Assembly: GCF_004923255.1 (NCBI RefSeq)
Contig: NZ_QYRT01000007.1
Location: forward strand, 62,001 to 126,000
Length of the DNA stretch: 64,000 nt
Origin: Subtercola vilae
GTDB taxonomy: Bacteria > Actinomycetota > Actinomycetes > Actinomycetales > Microbacteriaceae
Reading direction: 5' to 3'
How positions within the stretch are numbered: the first letter of the stretch is position 1; every line of letters begins with the position of its first letter. Made by a program: the position numbers and the translations under genes. The notes beneath the pieces are model-generated. The model was not told where the DNA came from and searched no databases. It saw only the letters and a program-made list of their open reading frames with translations. Of the stretch, positions 43,246-50,735 are shown piece after piece.

Positions 43246-44220
43246 CTACAGCGCGCGCAACCTCTCTAGCAGGGGCTCCGCGACCGTGTCGAGAAACTCC
43301 TGCTGACGATAGTCGCCCACCTGCACCAGCGCGATATCGCTGAAGCCGGCTTCGATGAACGGCTTCACGCTCTCGGCGAGCTCGTCGAGGTCGGGCCCGC
43401 ACGCGATACTCGCGGCCACATCTTCTTCGCGCACGAACTGGCTGGCACCTGCGAACCCCGCGGTGGTGGGCAGGTCGGCATTGACGCTCCAACCGCCGCC
43501 GAACCAGCGGAACTGGTCGTGCGCGAGCGTGATCGCCTCAGCCTTGTCGGGCCCCCAGCAGATGGGAATCTGGCCGATCGAGCGCGAGGGCGAAGCACCC
43601 GCACCCCGGGCATCCGCCCAGCCCGCCAGCAGTTCTGCTTCGGGCTCGGTCGAGATGAGGTGATCGCCGAGCGGCGCGAACCGGGCGATCGATTTCTCGC
43701 CCGAGACGGCCAGCCCGATGGGCACCCCGCCGTCGGGCAGATCCCAGATGCGCGCGGAGTCGACCCTGAAGTACTCGCCCTCCCAGGTGACGAGTTCGCC
43801 GCGGTGCAGCTCACGAATGATCTGCACCGCTTCTTCGAGCATGTCTTGCCGGGCATCCACCATGGGCCAGCCCTCGCCCACCACGTGCTCGTTCAGGTTC
43901 TCGCCCGCACCGAGGCCCAGGATGAACCGCCCGTCGGCCAGCAGTTGCAGCGTTGCCGCCTTCTGCGCAATGATCGCGGGGTGGTACCGGATGCTCGGGC
44001 ACGTCACGTACGTCACAAGCTCCACCCGGTTGGTGGCCTGCGCCACCGCACCGAGCACGCTCCAGGCATAGGGGGCGTGGCCCTGGCTGGTGAGCCACGG
44101 GCTGTAGTGGTCGCTCGACACCTCGAAGTCGAAGCCCGCATTCTCAGCGTCGACGGCATAGTTCACGAGGTCTTTGGGGCCGCTCTGCTCGGTCATGAGG
44201 GTGTATCCGAACCGTGTCAC
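43246..44220 (-). CDS. F420-dependent LLM-class oxidoreductase (TIGR03557 type)
   Basis: 324 aa TIM-barrel. GYTLMTEQSGPKDLVNYAVDAENAGFDFEVSSDHYSPW is the typical start, HAPYAWSVLGAVAQAT and LGLGAGENLNEHVVGEGWP follow; these match the F420-dependent glucose-6-phosphate-dehydrogenase-like subfamily. Predicted to use F420 rather than FMN; substrate unknown. Separate from the DLH gene by 85 nt. Confidence 0.88.
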   Translation of the reverse strand: MTRFGYTLMTEQSGPKDLVNYAVDAENAGFDFEVSSDHYSPWLTSQGHAPYAWSVLGAVAQATNRVELVTYVTCPSIRYHPAIIAQKAATLQLLADGRFILGLGAGENLNEHVVGEGWPMVDARQDMLEEAVQIIRELHRGELVTWEGEYFRVDSARIWDLPDGGVPIGLAVSGEKSIARFAPLGDHLISTEPEAELLAGWADARGAGASPSRSIGQIPICWGPDKAEAITLAHDQFRWFGGGWSVNADLPTTAGFAGASQFVREEDVAASIACGPDLDELAESVKPFIEAGFSDIALVQVGDYRQQEFLDTVAEPLLERLRAL

Positions 44221-44358
44221 TGCTGTTCCTCCCGCTGGGTGCGCTGGCTCGCGCCGCGTCGCGCTGTTTCACTCGATTGAGTGCAGCTCCACTTTTCGCC
44301 GGGCAGGAGGCCGAGTCAACCCTGCCAAGCGAGGCTTGCGCGGGTCGGGCAGGGCAGG

Positions 44359-44886
44359 CTAGGGCTCGTCGTAGACGCGCAGAACGGCCGGGCCCAGCGT
44401 GAGGTTCCCGTCGGCGAGCGGCTCGCACCGCACACCCCCGCGGCCCCGCAGTGCCCGGTGCGCGCCCTCGGCAAGAGCGACGTTCATCCAGGCGCACGGG
44501 TTCGCCGGCCGGTTGCCCTGAAACACGACCTCGCCCGCGCCCGTGTCGAGGCTGAACCGAGTGCGGGCCAACGCGTCGACGTCAGCTCCGCGCAGAAATA
44601 CTGTGCGCCGGGTAGCGAACGGGTCGAGAGCATGCCCCACCTGCAGTTCGCGTTCGACGGCTTCGAGCGACTCCATCGCCATAACGGTCACGGATGCACT
44701 GCGGTGCGCCTCCCGCCCGAAGTACCGGTCTCCCACCACCCCGAGGTGCGCGCGCAGCGCGATCTCGGCCACGCCACCTTCCGCGCCTCCTGCGGGAAGC
44801 GGCACGGGCCCATCAGACGGGCGCCCCTCATACCGGTGAAGCGGCGACACGAACAGGTGAGCCACCTGCACCTCGATCTGCCGCAT
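44359..44886 (-). CDS. MOSC-domain protein
   Basis: 175 aa. LRAHLGVVGDRYFG (start of the MOSC core), SVTVMAMESLEAVE and GNRPANPCAWMNVALAEGAHRALRGRGGVRC with the conserved Cys are MOSC signatures, related to molybdenum-cofactor sulfurase C-terminal domains and YiiM. A sulfite-oxidase-like molybdoenzyme is encoded 3 kb upstream, but no operon link. Confidence 0.88.
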   Translation of the reverse strand: MRQIEVQVAHLFVSPLHRYEGRPSDGPVPLPAGGAEGGVAEIALRAHLGVVGDRYFGREAHRSASVTVMAMESLEAVERELQVGHALDPFATRRTVFLRGADVDALARTRFSLDTGAGEVVFQGNRPANPCAWMNVALAEGAHRALRGRGGVRCEPLADGNLTLGPAVLRVYDEP

Positions 44887-45057
44887 GAACCGAGACTACC
44901 GGCGCGCTCCTGAGCCCGACCAAACCGCCCGGGCCCAAACTCCGAATGAACTGTTGTGCGACGTTCGGTACTCGCATCTCCCCTCCAGCGAGGCTGGTTA
45001 GACTGAGAGTCGACAATTGGCAGGGGAACAACCGTTGGGCGGCTTGAACTGAAGATC

Positions 45058-45798
45058 ATGAGCTACAACCTGCGCAAGCACGCAGCAACCACTGAACTGC
45101 TTGCCCTCGTTGAGCGTAACCCCGTTGATGTGCTCTGCCTCCAAGAGGGCGACGGCGTACGTATGCCGCAGCAGATCGGTGAGCTGAAGCTCGCCAGCGC
45201 CACGTACAAGAACTCCCTCGGCCTTGCGATCTACTACCGGCCCGACCGCTTCACCGCGCTCGAGTCGCACGCGTTCACTCTTCGCAAGTCGATTCACGAC
45301 CGCGTGCTGCAGCCGGCCATCGAACGCCTGCTCACCACCCGCTTCGTCGACCTCGTGTCGGGCCAAGACATTCAGCTGGCATCGTTTCACGCCTCGCCGC
45401 TCTCGGCGACGAACCTGTTGCGCCGCCGCCAGATCGGCCAGGCGCTCGACCACCTCGCGGCGCTCAGCAACGGCAGCCCCACGCTGATGACCGGTGACTT
45501 CAACTACCCGCTGCTACGCGGGCCACTCATCCGCCAGGCCGAGCGCGCCGGCTTCTCGCTGAACCTCAGTGACGGCCCCACATACTTCTACACGAAGTCG
45601 ATCGCCTACCACTTCGACTTTCTGCTCTCCCGCGGCTTCGACGTTCAACTGGTCGAAACCCTGGGCCGTGGCCTCTCAGACCACCGGCCGATTCTGATGA
45701 CCACCGAGATTCTGAAGCGGGCCGGGCTGAATCTGCCCGAGATCGGCAGTGCCGAAGCCGCGGGCCCGACTGCGTCAGTGTTCGACGAAGTCGAGTAG
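45058..45798 (+). CDS. Endonuclease/exonuclease/phosphatase family protein
   Basis: 246 aa EEP fold. MSYNLRKH (catalytic Asn), DVLCLQEGDG (Glu), TGDFNYP (Asp/Asn) and LSDHRPILM (Asp/His) give the full active site. TAGACT (44999-45004) is a plausible -10 box. No signal peptide. DNA, phosphoinositide or sphingolipid substrates are all possible; a phosphodiesterase role is safest. Confidence 0.88.
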   Translation: MSYNLRKHAATTELLALVERNPVDVLCLQEGDGVRMPQQIGELKLASATYKNSLGLAIYYRPDRFTALESHAFTLRKSIHDRVLQPAIERLLTTRFVDLVSGQDIQLASFHASPLSATNLLRRRQIGQALDHLAALSNGSPTLMTGDFNYPLLRGPLIRQAERAGFSLNLSDGPTYFYTKSIAYHFDFLLSRGFDVQLVETLGRGLSDHRPILMTTEILKRAGLNLPEIGSAEAAGPTASVFDEVE

Positions 45799-45883
45799 AC
45801 CGGCGCCCACCGCTCGGCGGGGGCCGCGGCAGCGGCACCCTGCTGACGTACCTCGCCGGTATGTCACCGGCACCTCACTGCGA

Positions 45884-46426
45884 CTACGCTTCCGGGCGCA
45901 CCGAACTCCAGAGCATGCCGAAGACCCGCTCTGTCCAATCGGCTGACATGGTGCCCGTGCGAATGAATTCGCCGAGCGACGAGCCCAGAATGAAGTGCAG
46001 GGCCACTTCGACGTCGATGTCTGCGCGCAGCGATCCCGTCGCCACACCGCGCTCGAGTACCGCGCGCACCAGTTCCACCCAAGGCACGAGCATCTCACGG
46101 ATGAGCATCATGAACTGGGCATCCTGGTTCGCCACGATGGCCGAGACCCCGCCGGAGCCGAGAATGTTCTCGACCCCGTCGTGTGTCTGCCCGATGACCC
46201 AACGCAACTGGTCTTCGACCGAGGTGTCAGGCGGCGGCACAGGGTTCAGCACCACCGAGAGAATCGCCGCCTCGAGCAGTGCCTTGCGGTTCTCGAACCG
46301 GCGATAGATGGTTGTCTTCGCCAGCCCCGACGCCAACGCCACAGCTTCGACGTTGACCGCGGCCGGCCCTTTGGTGCGCAGAATGTCGAGAGTCGCCGAC
46401 AGGATGCTGGTTTCGGTGTCATTCAC
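45884..46426 (-). CDS. TetR/AcrR-family regulator at the end of the lipid cluster
   Basis: 180 aa from GTG 46426. HTH: ILSATLDILRTKGPAAVNVEAVALASGLAKTTIYRRFENRKALLEAAI. A GTG at 46465 would extend it but lies inside a perfect hairpin, so the downstream start is preferred. It follows the AGPS gene with the hairpin between, so it may be a separately tuned regulator of the lipid genes (inference). Confidence 0.87.
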   Translation of the reverse strand: MNDTETSILSATLDILRTKGPAAVNVEAVALASGLAKTTIYRRFENRKALLEAAILSVVLNPVPPPDTSVEDQLRWVIGQTHDGVENILGSGGVSAIVANQDAQFMMLIREMLVPWVELVRAVLERGVATGSLRADIDVEVALHFILGSSLGEFIRTGTMSADWTERVFGMLWSSVRPEA

Positions 46427-46451
46427 TCCGAAACCGCCGGCCGCTTCGAAC

Positions 46452-46473
46452 CCGGGGCCGCGCACGGCCCCGG
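46452..46473. terminator. 9-bp perfect GC hairpin between AGPS and TetR genes
   Basis: CCGGGGCCG-CGCA-CGGCCCCGG, 20 nt after the AGPS stop (minus direction). No T-run. Confidence 0.5.
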
Positions 46474-46492
46474 CATCACGCTCGTGCCCAAA

Positions 46493-48163
46493 TCACTCCC
46501 GCGTCAGAATCTTGCCCGGGTTCAGGTTCTTGCCGGGGTCGACCGTGGTGAACATTCCCTGCACGAGGTCGGCGCCTGCGGTCGAGATGTCGTCTTCGAT
46601 CCAGCGAGCGTGCTCAACACCCACGCTGTGGTGGTGCGAGAGGGTTCCGCCGTTGTCGATGAAGGCCTGCTGGATGGCCGACTTCACTACGTCGTACTGC
46701 GCGATCGGGTCGACGCCGTCGTGCGTGAACGCGAAGGTGAAGTAGAGGCAGGCTCCCGAGTGCATCGAGTGCGAGAGGTGGCACATGATCCACCCCTTCA
46801 TGCCGATTTCGGCATACGCCTTGTTGGCGGCGGCGAACACGTTGTCGTAGAGCGGCTTGAGCTTCGCCCACGGCGCTGCGGTCTCTGACACGTCGGCCGC
46901 GGCACCGCGATCGAGCAGGAAGTCGCGGAGGTACGGGGTGTCGAACTTCTTCTGGTCGTAGAGCGCGCCGGGGCCCTTGCCGAGCGTGATGGCGCCGTGC
47001 TTCTTCAGCACGTCGCCCACGACCGACTTCTGGTGCGACACGTTCGACGCGGTGCCCTCGTACCCGATGAACGACAGGCACACCTCGTCGAGGTTCCAGC
47101 CGCGCTTCTGCAGAAAGGCGAAGAGCGCCTTCTGCACTTGGCCGCTGATGCCGTGGCTCGCCTTCGAGGTCGAGAACGAGAAAGCGGTCTCGCGGGCATC
47201 CGATACCCGGGTGATCGAGGGAGCAGCATCGCTCGTGGCGATGTCGTGCATGGCAGCGAGCGCCGAATCCCAGTTCTTGAAGAGATAGCCGAGCACTTCG
47301 CGCTTGGCGGGCAGCCGGTGCACCTGAACGGTCGCTTCGGTGATGATGCCCAGGCGACCTTCGCTGCCGAGAATCGCCTCACGCACGCTGGGGCCGGTGG
47401 CCGAAGCGGGGATGGGGCGAACGACCAGCAGCTTGCCCGGCTGAACTACGCGGAGGCCCTTGGTCATGTCGGCGATGTCGCCGTACTTGTCGCTCTGCAT
47501 ACCCGACGAGCGGGTGGCGATCCAGCCGCCGAGGGTGGAGTGCGTGAAGCTGTCGGGGAAGTGACCGAGTGTCCAGCCGCGCGCGTTCAGCTGCTCTTCC
47601 ATGTCGGGCCCGAGCACGCCGGCCTGAATGGTGGCGAGGTTCGAGTACTCGTCGATGTCGAGCACGCGTGACATGCGGCCCATGTCGAGCGAGATGATCG
47701 TGCGGGTCTCGGTGGGAACGGGCTCGAGGCTGCCCACGATGTTACTGCCGCCGCCGAACGGAATGATGACCGCGTCTTCGGCCACGGCGAGCGCCATGAT
47801 GCGCTGCACTGCGCTCTCGTCGGCCGGGTAGACCACCACGTCGGGAACGCGGGGCAGAACGTTGTCGCGCAGCCGGATGAGGTCGCGGATGCTCTTGCCG
47901 TACGTGTGCACGACGCGCTCGAGGCCGTCCGTGGTGGCGTACTCGGGCCCCACGATGGTGGTCAGTGCCGCGAAGAACTCGTCAGACGCGACGCTTTCGG
48001 GCACATTCACTTCGGCGAAGTCGATGGGCGGCACCGGCTCCTTCCACACGTCGATACCCACGGCGTTGACGACGAAGGGCGCGAAACCGGGCTTGTCTTC
48101 GTGGTGGAAACCCACACCTTCAACGCCCCAGCCCCACCATTTCATGTGCTTGACGTCGGTCAT
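46493..48163 (-). CDS. Alkyldihydroxyacetonephosphate synthase-like FAD enzyme (AGPS)
   Basis: 556 aa from ATG 48163. FAD_binding_4 domain: VVVYPADESAVQRIMALAVAEDAVIIPFGGGSNIVGSLEP (PP-loop), GGWIATRSSGMQSDKYGDIADM and GSEGRLGIITEATVQVHRLP. The C-terminal half holds TFAFTHDGVDPIAQYDVVK and HHHSVGVEHARW, the HHH motif of AGPS. In AGPS this enzyme swaps the acyl group of acyl-DHAP for a fatty alcohol, forming the ether bond. N-terminus MKWWGWG is also AGPS-like (KWWGW). ATGA overlap with the acyltransferase gene upstream, AAGGAG RBS. Assignment by motif; D-lactate-dehydrogenase-like relatives are less likely. Confidence 0.88.
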   Translation of the reverse strand: MTDVKHMKWWGWGVEGVGFHHEDKPGFAPFVVNAVGIDVWKEPVPPIDFAEVNVPESVASDEFFAALTTIVGPEYATTDGLERVVHTYGKSIRDLIRLRDNVLPRVPDVVVYPADESAVQRIMALAVAEDAVIIPFGGGSNIVGSLEPVPTETRTIISLDMGRMSRVLDIDEYSNLATIQAGVLGPDMEEQLNARGWTLGHFPDSFTHSTLGGWIATRSSGMQSDKYGDIADMTKGLRVVQPGKLLVVRPIPASATGPSVREAILGSEGRLGIITEATVQVHRLPAKREVLGYLFKNWDSALAAMHDIATSDAAPSITRVSDARETAFSFSTSKASHGISGQVQKALFAFLQKRGWNLDEVCLSFIGYEGTASNVSHQKSVVGDVLKKHGAITLGKGPGALYDQKKFDTPYLRDFLLDRGAAADVSETAAPWAKLKPLYDNVFAAANKAYAEIGMKGWIMCHLSHSMHSGACLYFTFAFTHDGVDPIAQYDVVKSAIQQAFIDNGGTLSHHHSVGVEHARWIEDDISTAGADLVQGMFTTVDPGKNLNPGKILTRE

Positions 48164-48915
48164 GCGGCTCCTTCGCGGTGTTCGTCGGCCTCGCCGAGTG
48201 TGGGGTGATCGTGCACGTTCGTACCGGTTCGTTCGGCTCGAGCAGCGTCGGCGATGGCCTTCTGCTCGGCGTGCATCGAACGGATGACCGTTTCGATGCG
48301 ATCGTTGAAGCTGTCGACGCTCTCGCCCTCGGCGGCCCGCAAGGGGCGGCCGAATTCGACGTAGACATCGGGGCGGCCGGGTACCGGCCAGTTGCGCCCG
48401 CGCGGCATCGCCTCGGTGGCACCCACCAGGGCGATCGGGATGCACGGAATGCCCGCCTTGATGCAGAGCGCCGCCGCACCCGCCTTGAAGGGCGCGATGG
48501 TGCCGTCTTTCGACCGGGTTCCCTCGGGGAACACCAGCAGCGGAACACCGCGCTTCAGCAGCTTGCCGGTGAAGCCGTTCGAGCGCGAGTTGGCGCTGCG
48601 GTCGACCGGGAAGGCGTTGAAGAAGAGGGCGGTGAGGCCCTTTCGCCACCACACGTCGAAGAAGTAGTCGGCCGCTGCGGCAGCCGCGAGATACCGCGAC
48701 AACCGGCTGGGCATGGCCCCGAGAATGAGAGGGGCGTCGAGGTGGCTCGAATGGTTCGCCACCACGATGTAGGCCCCGTGCACCTCGTTGACCAGCTTGC
48801 GATTACTGATGTGCACACGCACCATCGACCAGATGACGGGCTTCAGCAGCAGGCGCTGAGCCACGAAACGGGCTCCTGCTTGGGCCCGTGAGGTATAGCG
48901 ATTGCCGAACTCCAC
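48160..48915 (-). CDS. PlsC-type acyltransferase (canonical motifs)
   Basis: 251 aa. VVANHSSHLDAP (HX4D), FPEGTRSKDGTIAPFKAG (motif III) and IPIALVGATEAMPRG (motif IV) are complete. No clear transmembrane helix except a hydrophobic segment near residue 25-35. Translationally coupled to AGPS, so it could be the DHAP or lysophosphatidate acyltransferase of the ether-lipid path. Confidence 0.9.
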   Translation of the reverse strand: MEFGNRYTSRAQAGARFVAQRLLLKPVIWSMVRVHISNRKLVNEVHGAYIVVANHSSHLDAPLILGAMPSRLSRYLAAAAAADYFFDVWWRKGLTALFFNAFPVDRSANSRSNGFTGKLLKRGVPLLVFPEGTRSKDGTIAPFKAGAAALCIKAGIPCIPIALVGATEAMPRGRNWPVPGRPDVYVEFGRPLRAAEGESVDSFNDRIETVIRSMHAEQKAIADAARAERTGTNVHDHPTLGEADEHREGAA

Positions 48916-48992
48916 CTGCCCAGCGTACTCAAACTCCCGGCGGAACCGAAACGCAGACCGTAGCGATACTATCGACTAGCGAAAAGTCGGCA

Positions 48993-49763
48993 CTAGTGGG
49001 AGCGACTCGACGAGATGCGCCCCGAGATGGCACGGATCGTGGTGCGCGGCAGATGACGTGCGAAGAACATCAGAAATTTGAACCGCGCAGACGGAATGGA
49101 GATGACCTTGCCCTTTTCCGCATCCCTGAGAGCGTCATCGACCAGCCTGTCGACGTCGATCCACAGAAACCCCGGGATCGACGACTCTCGTATGCCCGCA
49201 CGGGAATGGAACTCGGTGTGCACCCAGCCGGGGCAGAGCGCCGTGACCTGCACCCCGCTGCCCCGAAGCTCCACCGCCAGGCCCTCGGTGTACGAGGTCA
49301 CCCAGGCCTTGATCGCCGAGTAGCTGCCCATGGTGATGTATCCCGAAGTACTCGACACGTTGATGATGGTGCCCGCGCCCCTGGTACGCATGGTGCGGCC
49401 CGCCGAAGCGCCCAGCATGAGCACCGTGCGGCACATCACGTCGAACGCCCGTTCGTGCGGAGTGGTGTCGATCGCCAGCAGAGCCGTGTGCACGCCGAAG
49501 CCGGCGTTGTTCACCAGAATCTCGATGGGGTTGGTCTCGCGCTCGAGCAGCGCGGCAACGCGCACCACGTCGTCGCGGTTCGACAGGTCGGCAGAGACCG
49601 TCTCGACGGCGATGCCGAACTCGGTGGCGAGCGACGACGCCGTCTCGTCGAGCCGAGCCTGGTCGCGGGCCACGAGCACGAGACTGTCACCCCGTTTCGC
49701 CAGTGCGCGCGCGAACGCCGCCCCGATGCCTGAAGTGCCGCCTGTGACCATTGCCGTAACCAT
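48993..49763 (-). CDS. Short-chain dehydrogenase (candidate acyl/alkyl-DHAP reductase)
   Basis: 256 aa. NADPH loop TGGTSGIGAAFARALAKRG, NNAGFG, catalytic Ser in INVSSTSGYI and YSAIKAW (YxxxK). The hydrophobic/basic C-terminus (FKFLMFFARHLPRTTIRA) resembles DltE/DHRS7B-like SDRs. DHRS7B is the mammalian acyl/alkyl-DHAP reductase, which fits the neighbours (inference). ATG 49763 follows TATCGT by 7 nt; 77 nt upstream of the PlsC start. Confidence 0.85.
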   Translation of the reverse strand: MVTAMVTGGTSGIGAAFARALAKRGDSLVLVARDQARLDETASSLATEFGIAVETVSADLSNRDDVVRVAALLERETNPIEILVNNAGFGVHTALLAIDTTPHERAFDVMCRTVLMLGASAGRTMRTRGAGTIINVSSTSGYITMGSYSAIKAWVTSYTEGLAVELRGSGVQVTALCPGWVHTEFHSRAGIRESSIPGFLWIDVDRLVDDALRDAEKGKVISIPSARFKFLMFFARHLPRTTIRAISGRISSSRSH

Positions 49764-49770
49764 GGCAATC

Positions 49771-49776
49771 ACGATA
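49771..49776 (-). promoter_or_regulatory. -10 box of leaderless SDR gene
   Basis: TATCGT, GATTGCC, then ATG 49763. The divergent ferritin-like gene starts 84 nt away. Confidence 0.45.
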
Positions 49777-49847
49777 CGACACGGCGACGAACAACCGTGT
49801 AAGTTCACGCCGAACTACCGCCGCCCCGATCGGCCCTGGAGGGCTGC

Positions 49848-50735
49848 ATGACTGATTCGACCCACCCCGTGACCCCACGCATCTCGGCGCCGACCGGCGG
49901 AGGAGACTTCGACATTCGCGAATACACCCGAACGGCGGCCGGAAGCCACGAGGCGACCCTGCCGCTCGGGGCCTTCGCCGAGCATCCGTTGAAACCCGCG
50001 ACCCTGCGTGCACTGGCGTATCTGCGCGATCTCGAGCAGTTCACCATGCACCACATGCGCGACGTGCTCGTCACCCCCTCGCACAAAGATGCGCGCCTCA
50101 CCGCGTTTCTTGCAACGTGGGCGTTCGAGAAGTACTGGATCGCCGACGCCTACGACCGCATTCTGAAAGCGCACGAGAACTTCGTTCCGGCGAAGAACCG
50201 GGCGCGCCTGGCCGTGGTGCGATTCGTGCGGGAGTTCGCTGACCGAATCTCGCCCATCATCACCGCCATTCGGGCGAATCTCATCGGCGAAGACGTCATC
50301 GCGGGTACCGTGACGCGCTCGTACATCGACGAGCTGGTGAACCGGGCGGCCTACAGCCAGATCATCAAGAAAGACCCGAACGTCGCCCTCACCGAGATTC
50401 TCGGCCGGTTTCAGGTGCTGCGCGAGCGTCATTTACGCTTTTTCGAAGGCGAAACGCTCCGCAGACTGGAAGAATCGGTGTCGGCTCGAAAGCTCACACG
50501 GTCGTCGCTTCGAAAATCGTGGGCGCCGACGGGTACCAGCGAACAACCAACCCAGGAGACGCGATTCATGATGACCTACCTGTTCGGCGATGCCTCCGGG
50601 CGCGCTGACGCCCTGGGCGTCGACCGCGTCGTCGACACGTTGCCCGGCCTCGCCGGCCTCGATCTGATGAAGCGCCAGGCGCGGCGCCTCGGTGTTCGGC
50701 TGGTCACGGCCGACCACACGAAGGCCACCGCGTGA
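49848..50735 (+). CDS. Ferritin-like protein with degenerate di-iron site
   Basis: 295 aa, paralogue of the protein at 55562; long stretches align (for example DLEQFTMHHMRDVLVTPSHKD against DVEYHTVCYMRDMLVTPSHRD). Of the six ligand positions of the paralogue, E63, E162 and H195 remain while K95, I98 and R192 replace Glu, His and Glu. So it should not bind two irons normally and may be a scaffold or partner. SD GGAGGG at 49839-49844. Its last codons overlap the reductase start (GTGA). Confidence 0.82.
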   Translation: MTDSTHPVTPRISAPTGGGDFDIREYTRTAAGSHEATLPLGAFAEHPLKPATLRALAYLRDLEQFTMHHMRDVLVTPSHKDARLTAFLATWAFEKYWIADAYDRILKAHENFVPAKNRARLAVVRFVREFADRISPIITAIRANLIGEDVIAGTVTRSYIDELVNRAAYSQIIKKDPNVALTEILGRFQVLRERHLRFFEGETLRRLEESVSARKLTRSSLRKSWAPTGTSEQPTQETRFMMTYLFGDASGRADALGVDRVVDTLPGLAGLDLMKRQARRLGVRLVTADHTKATA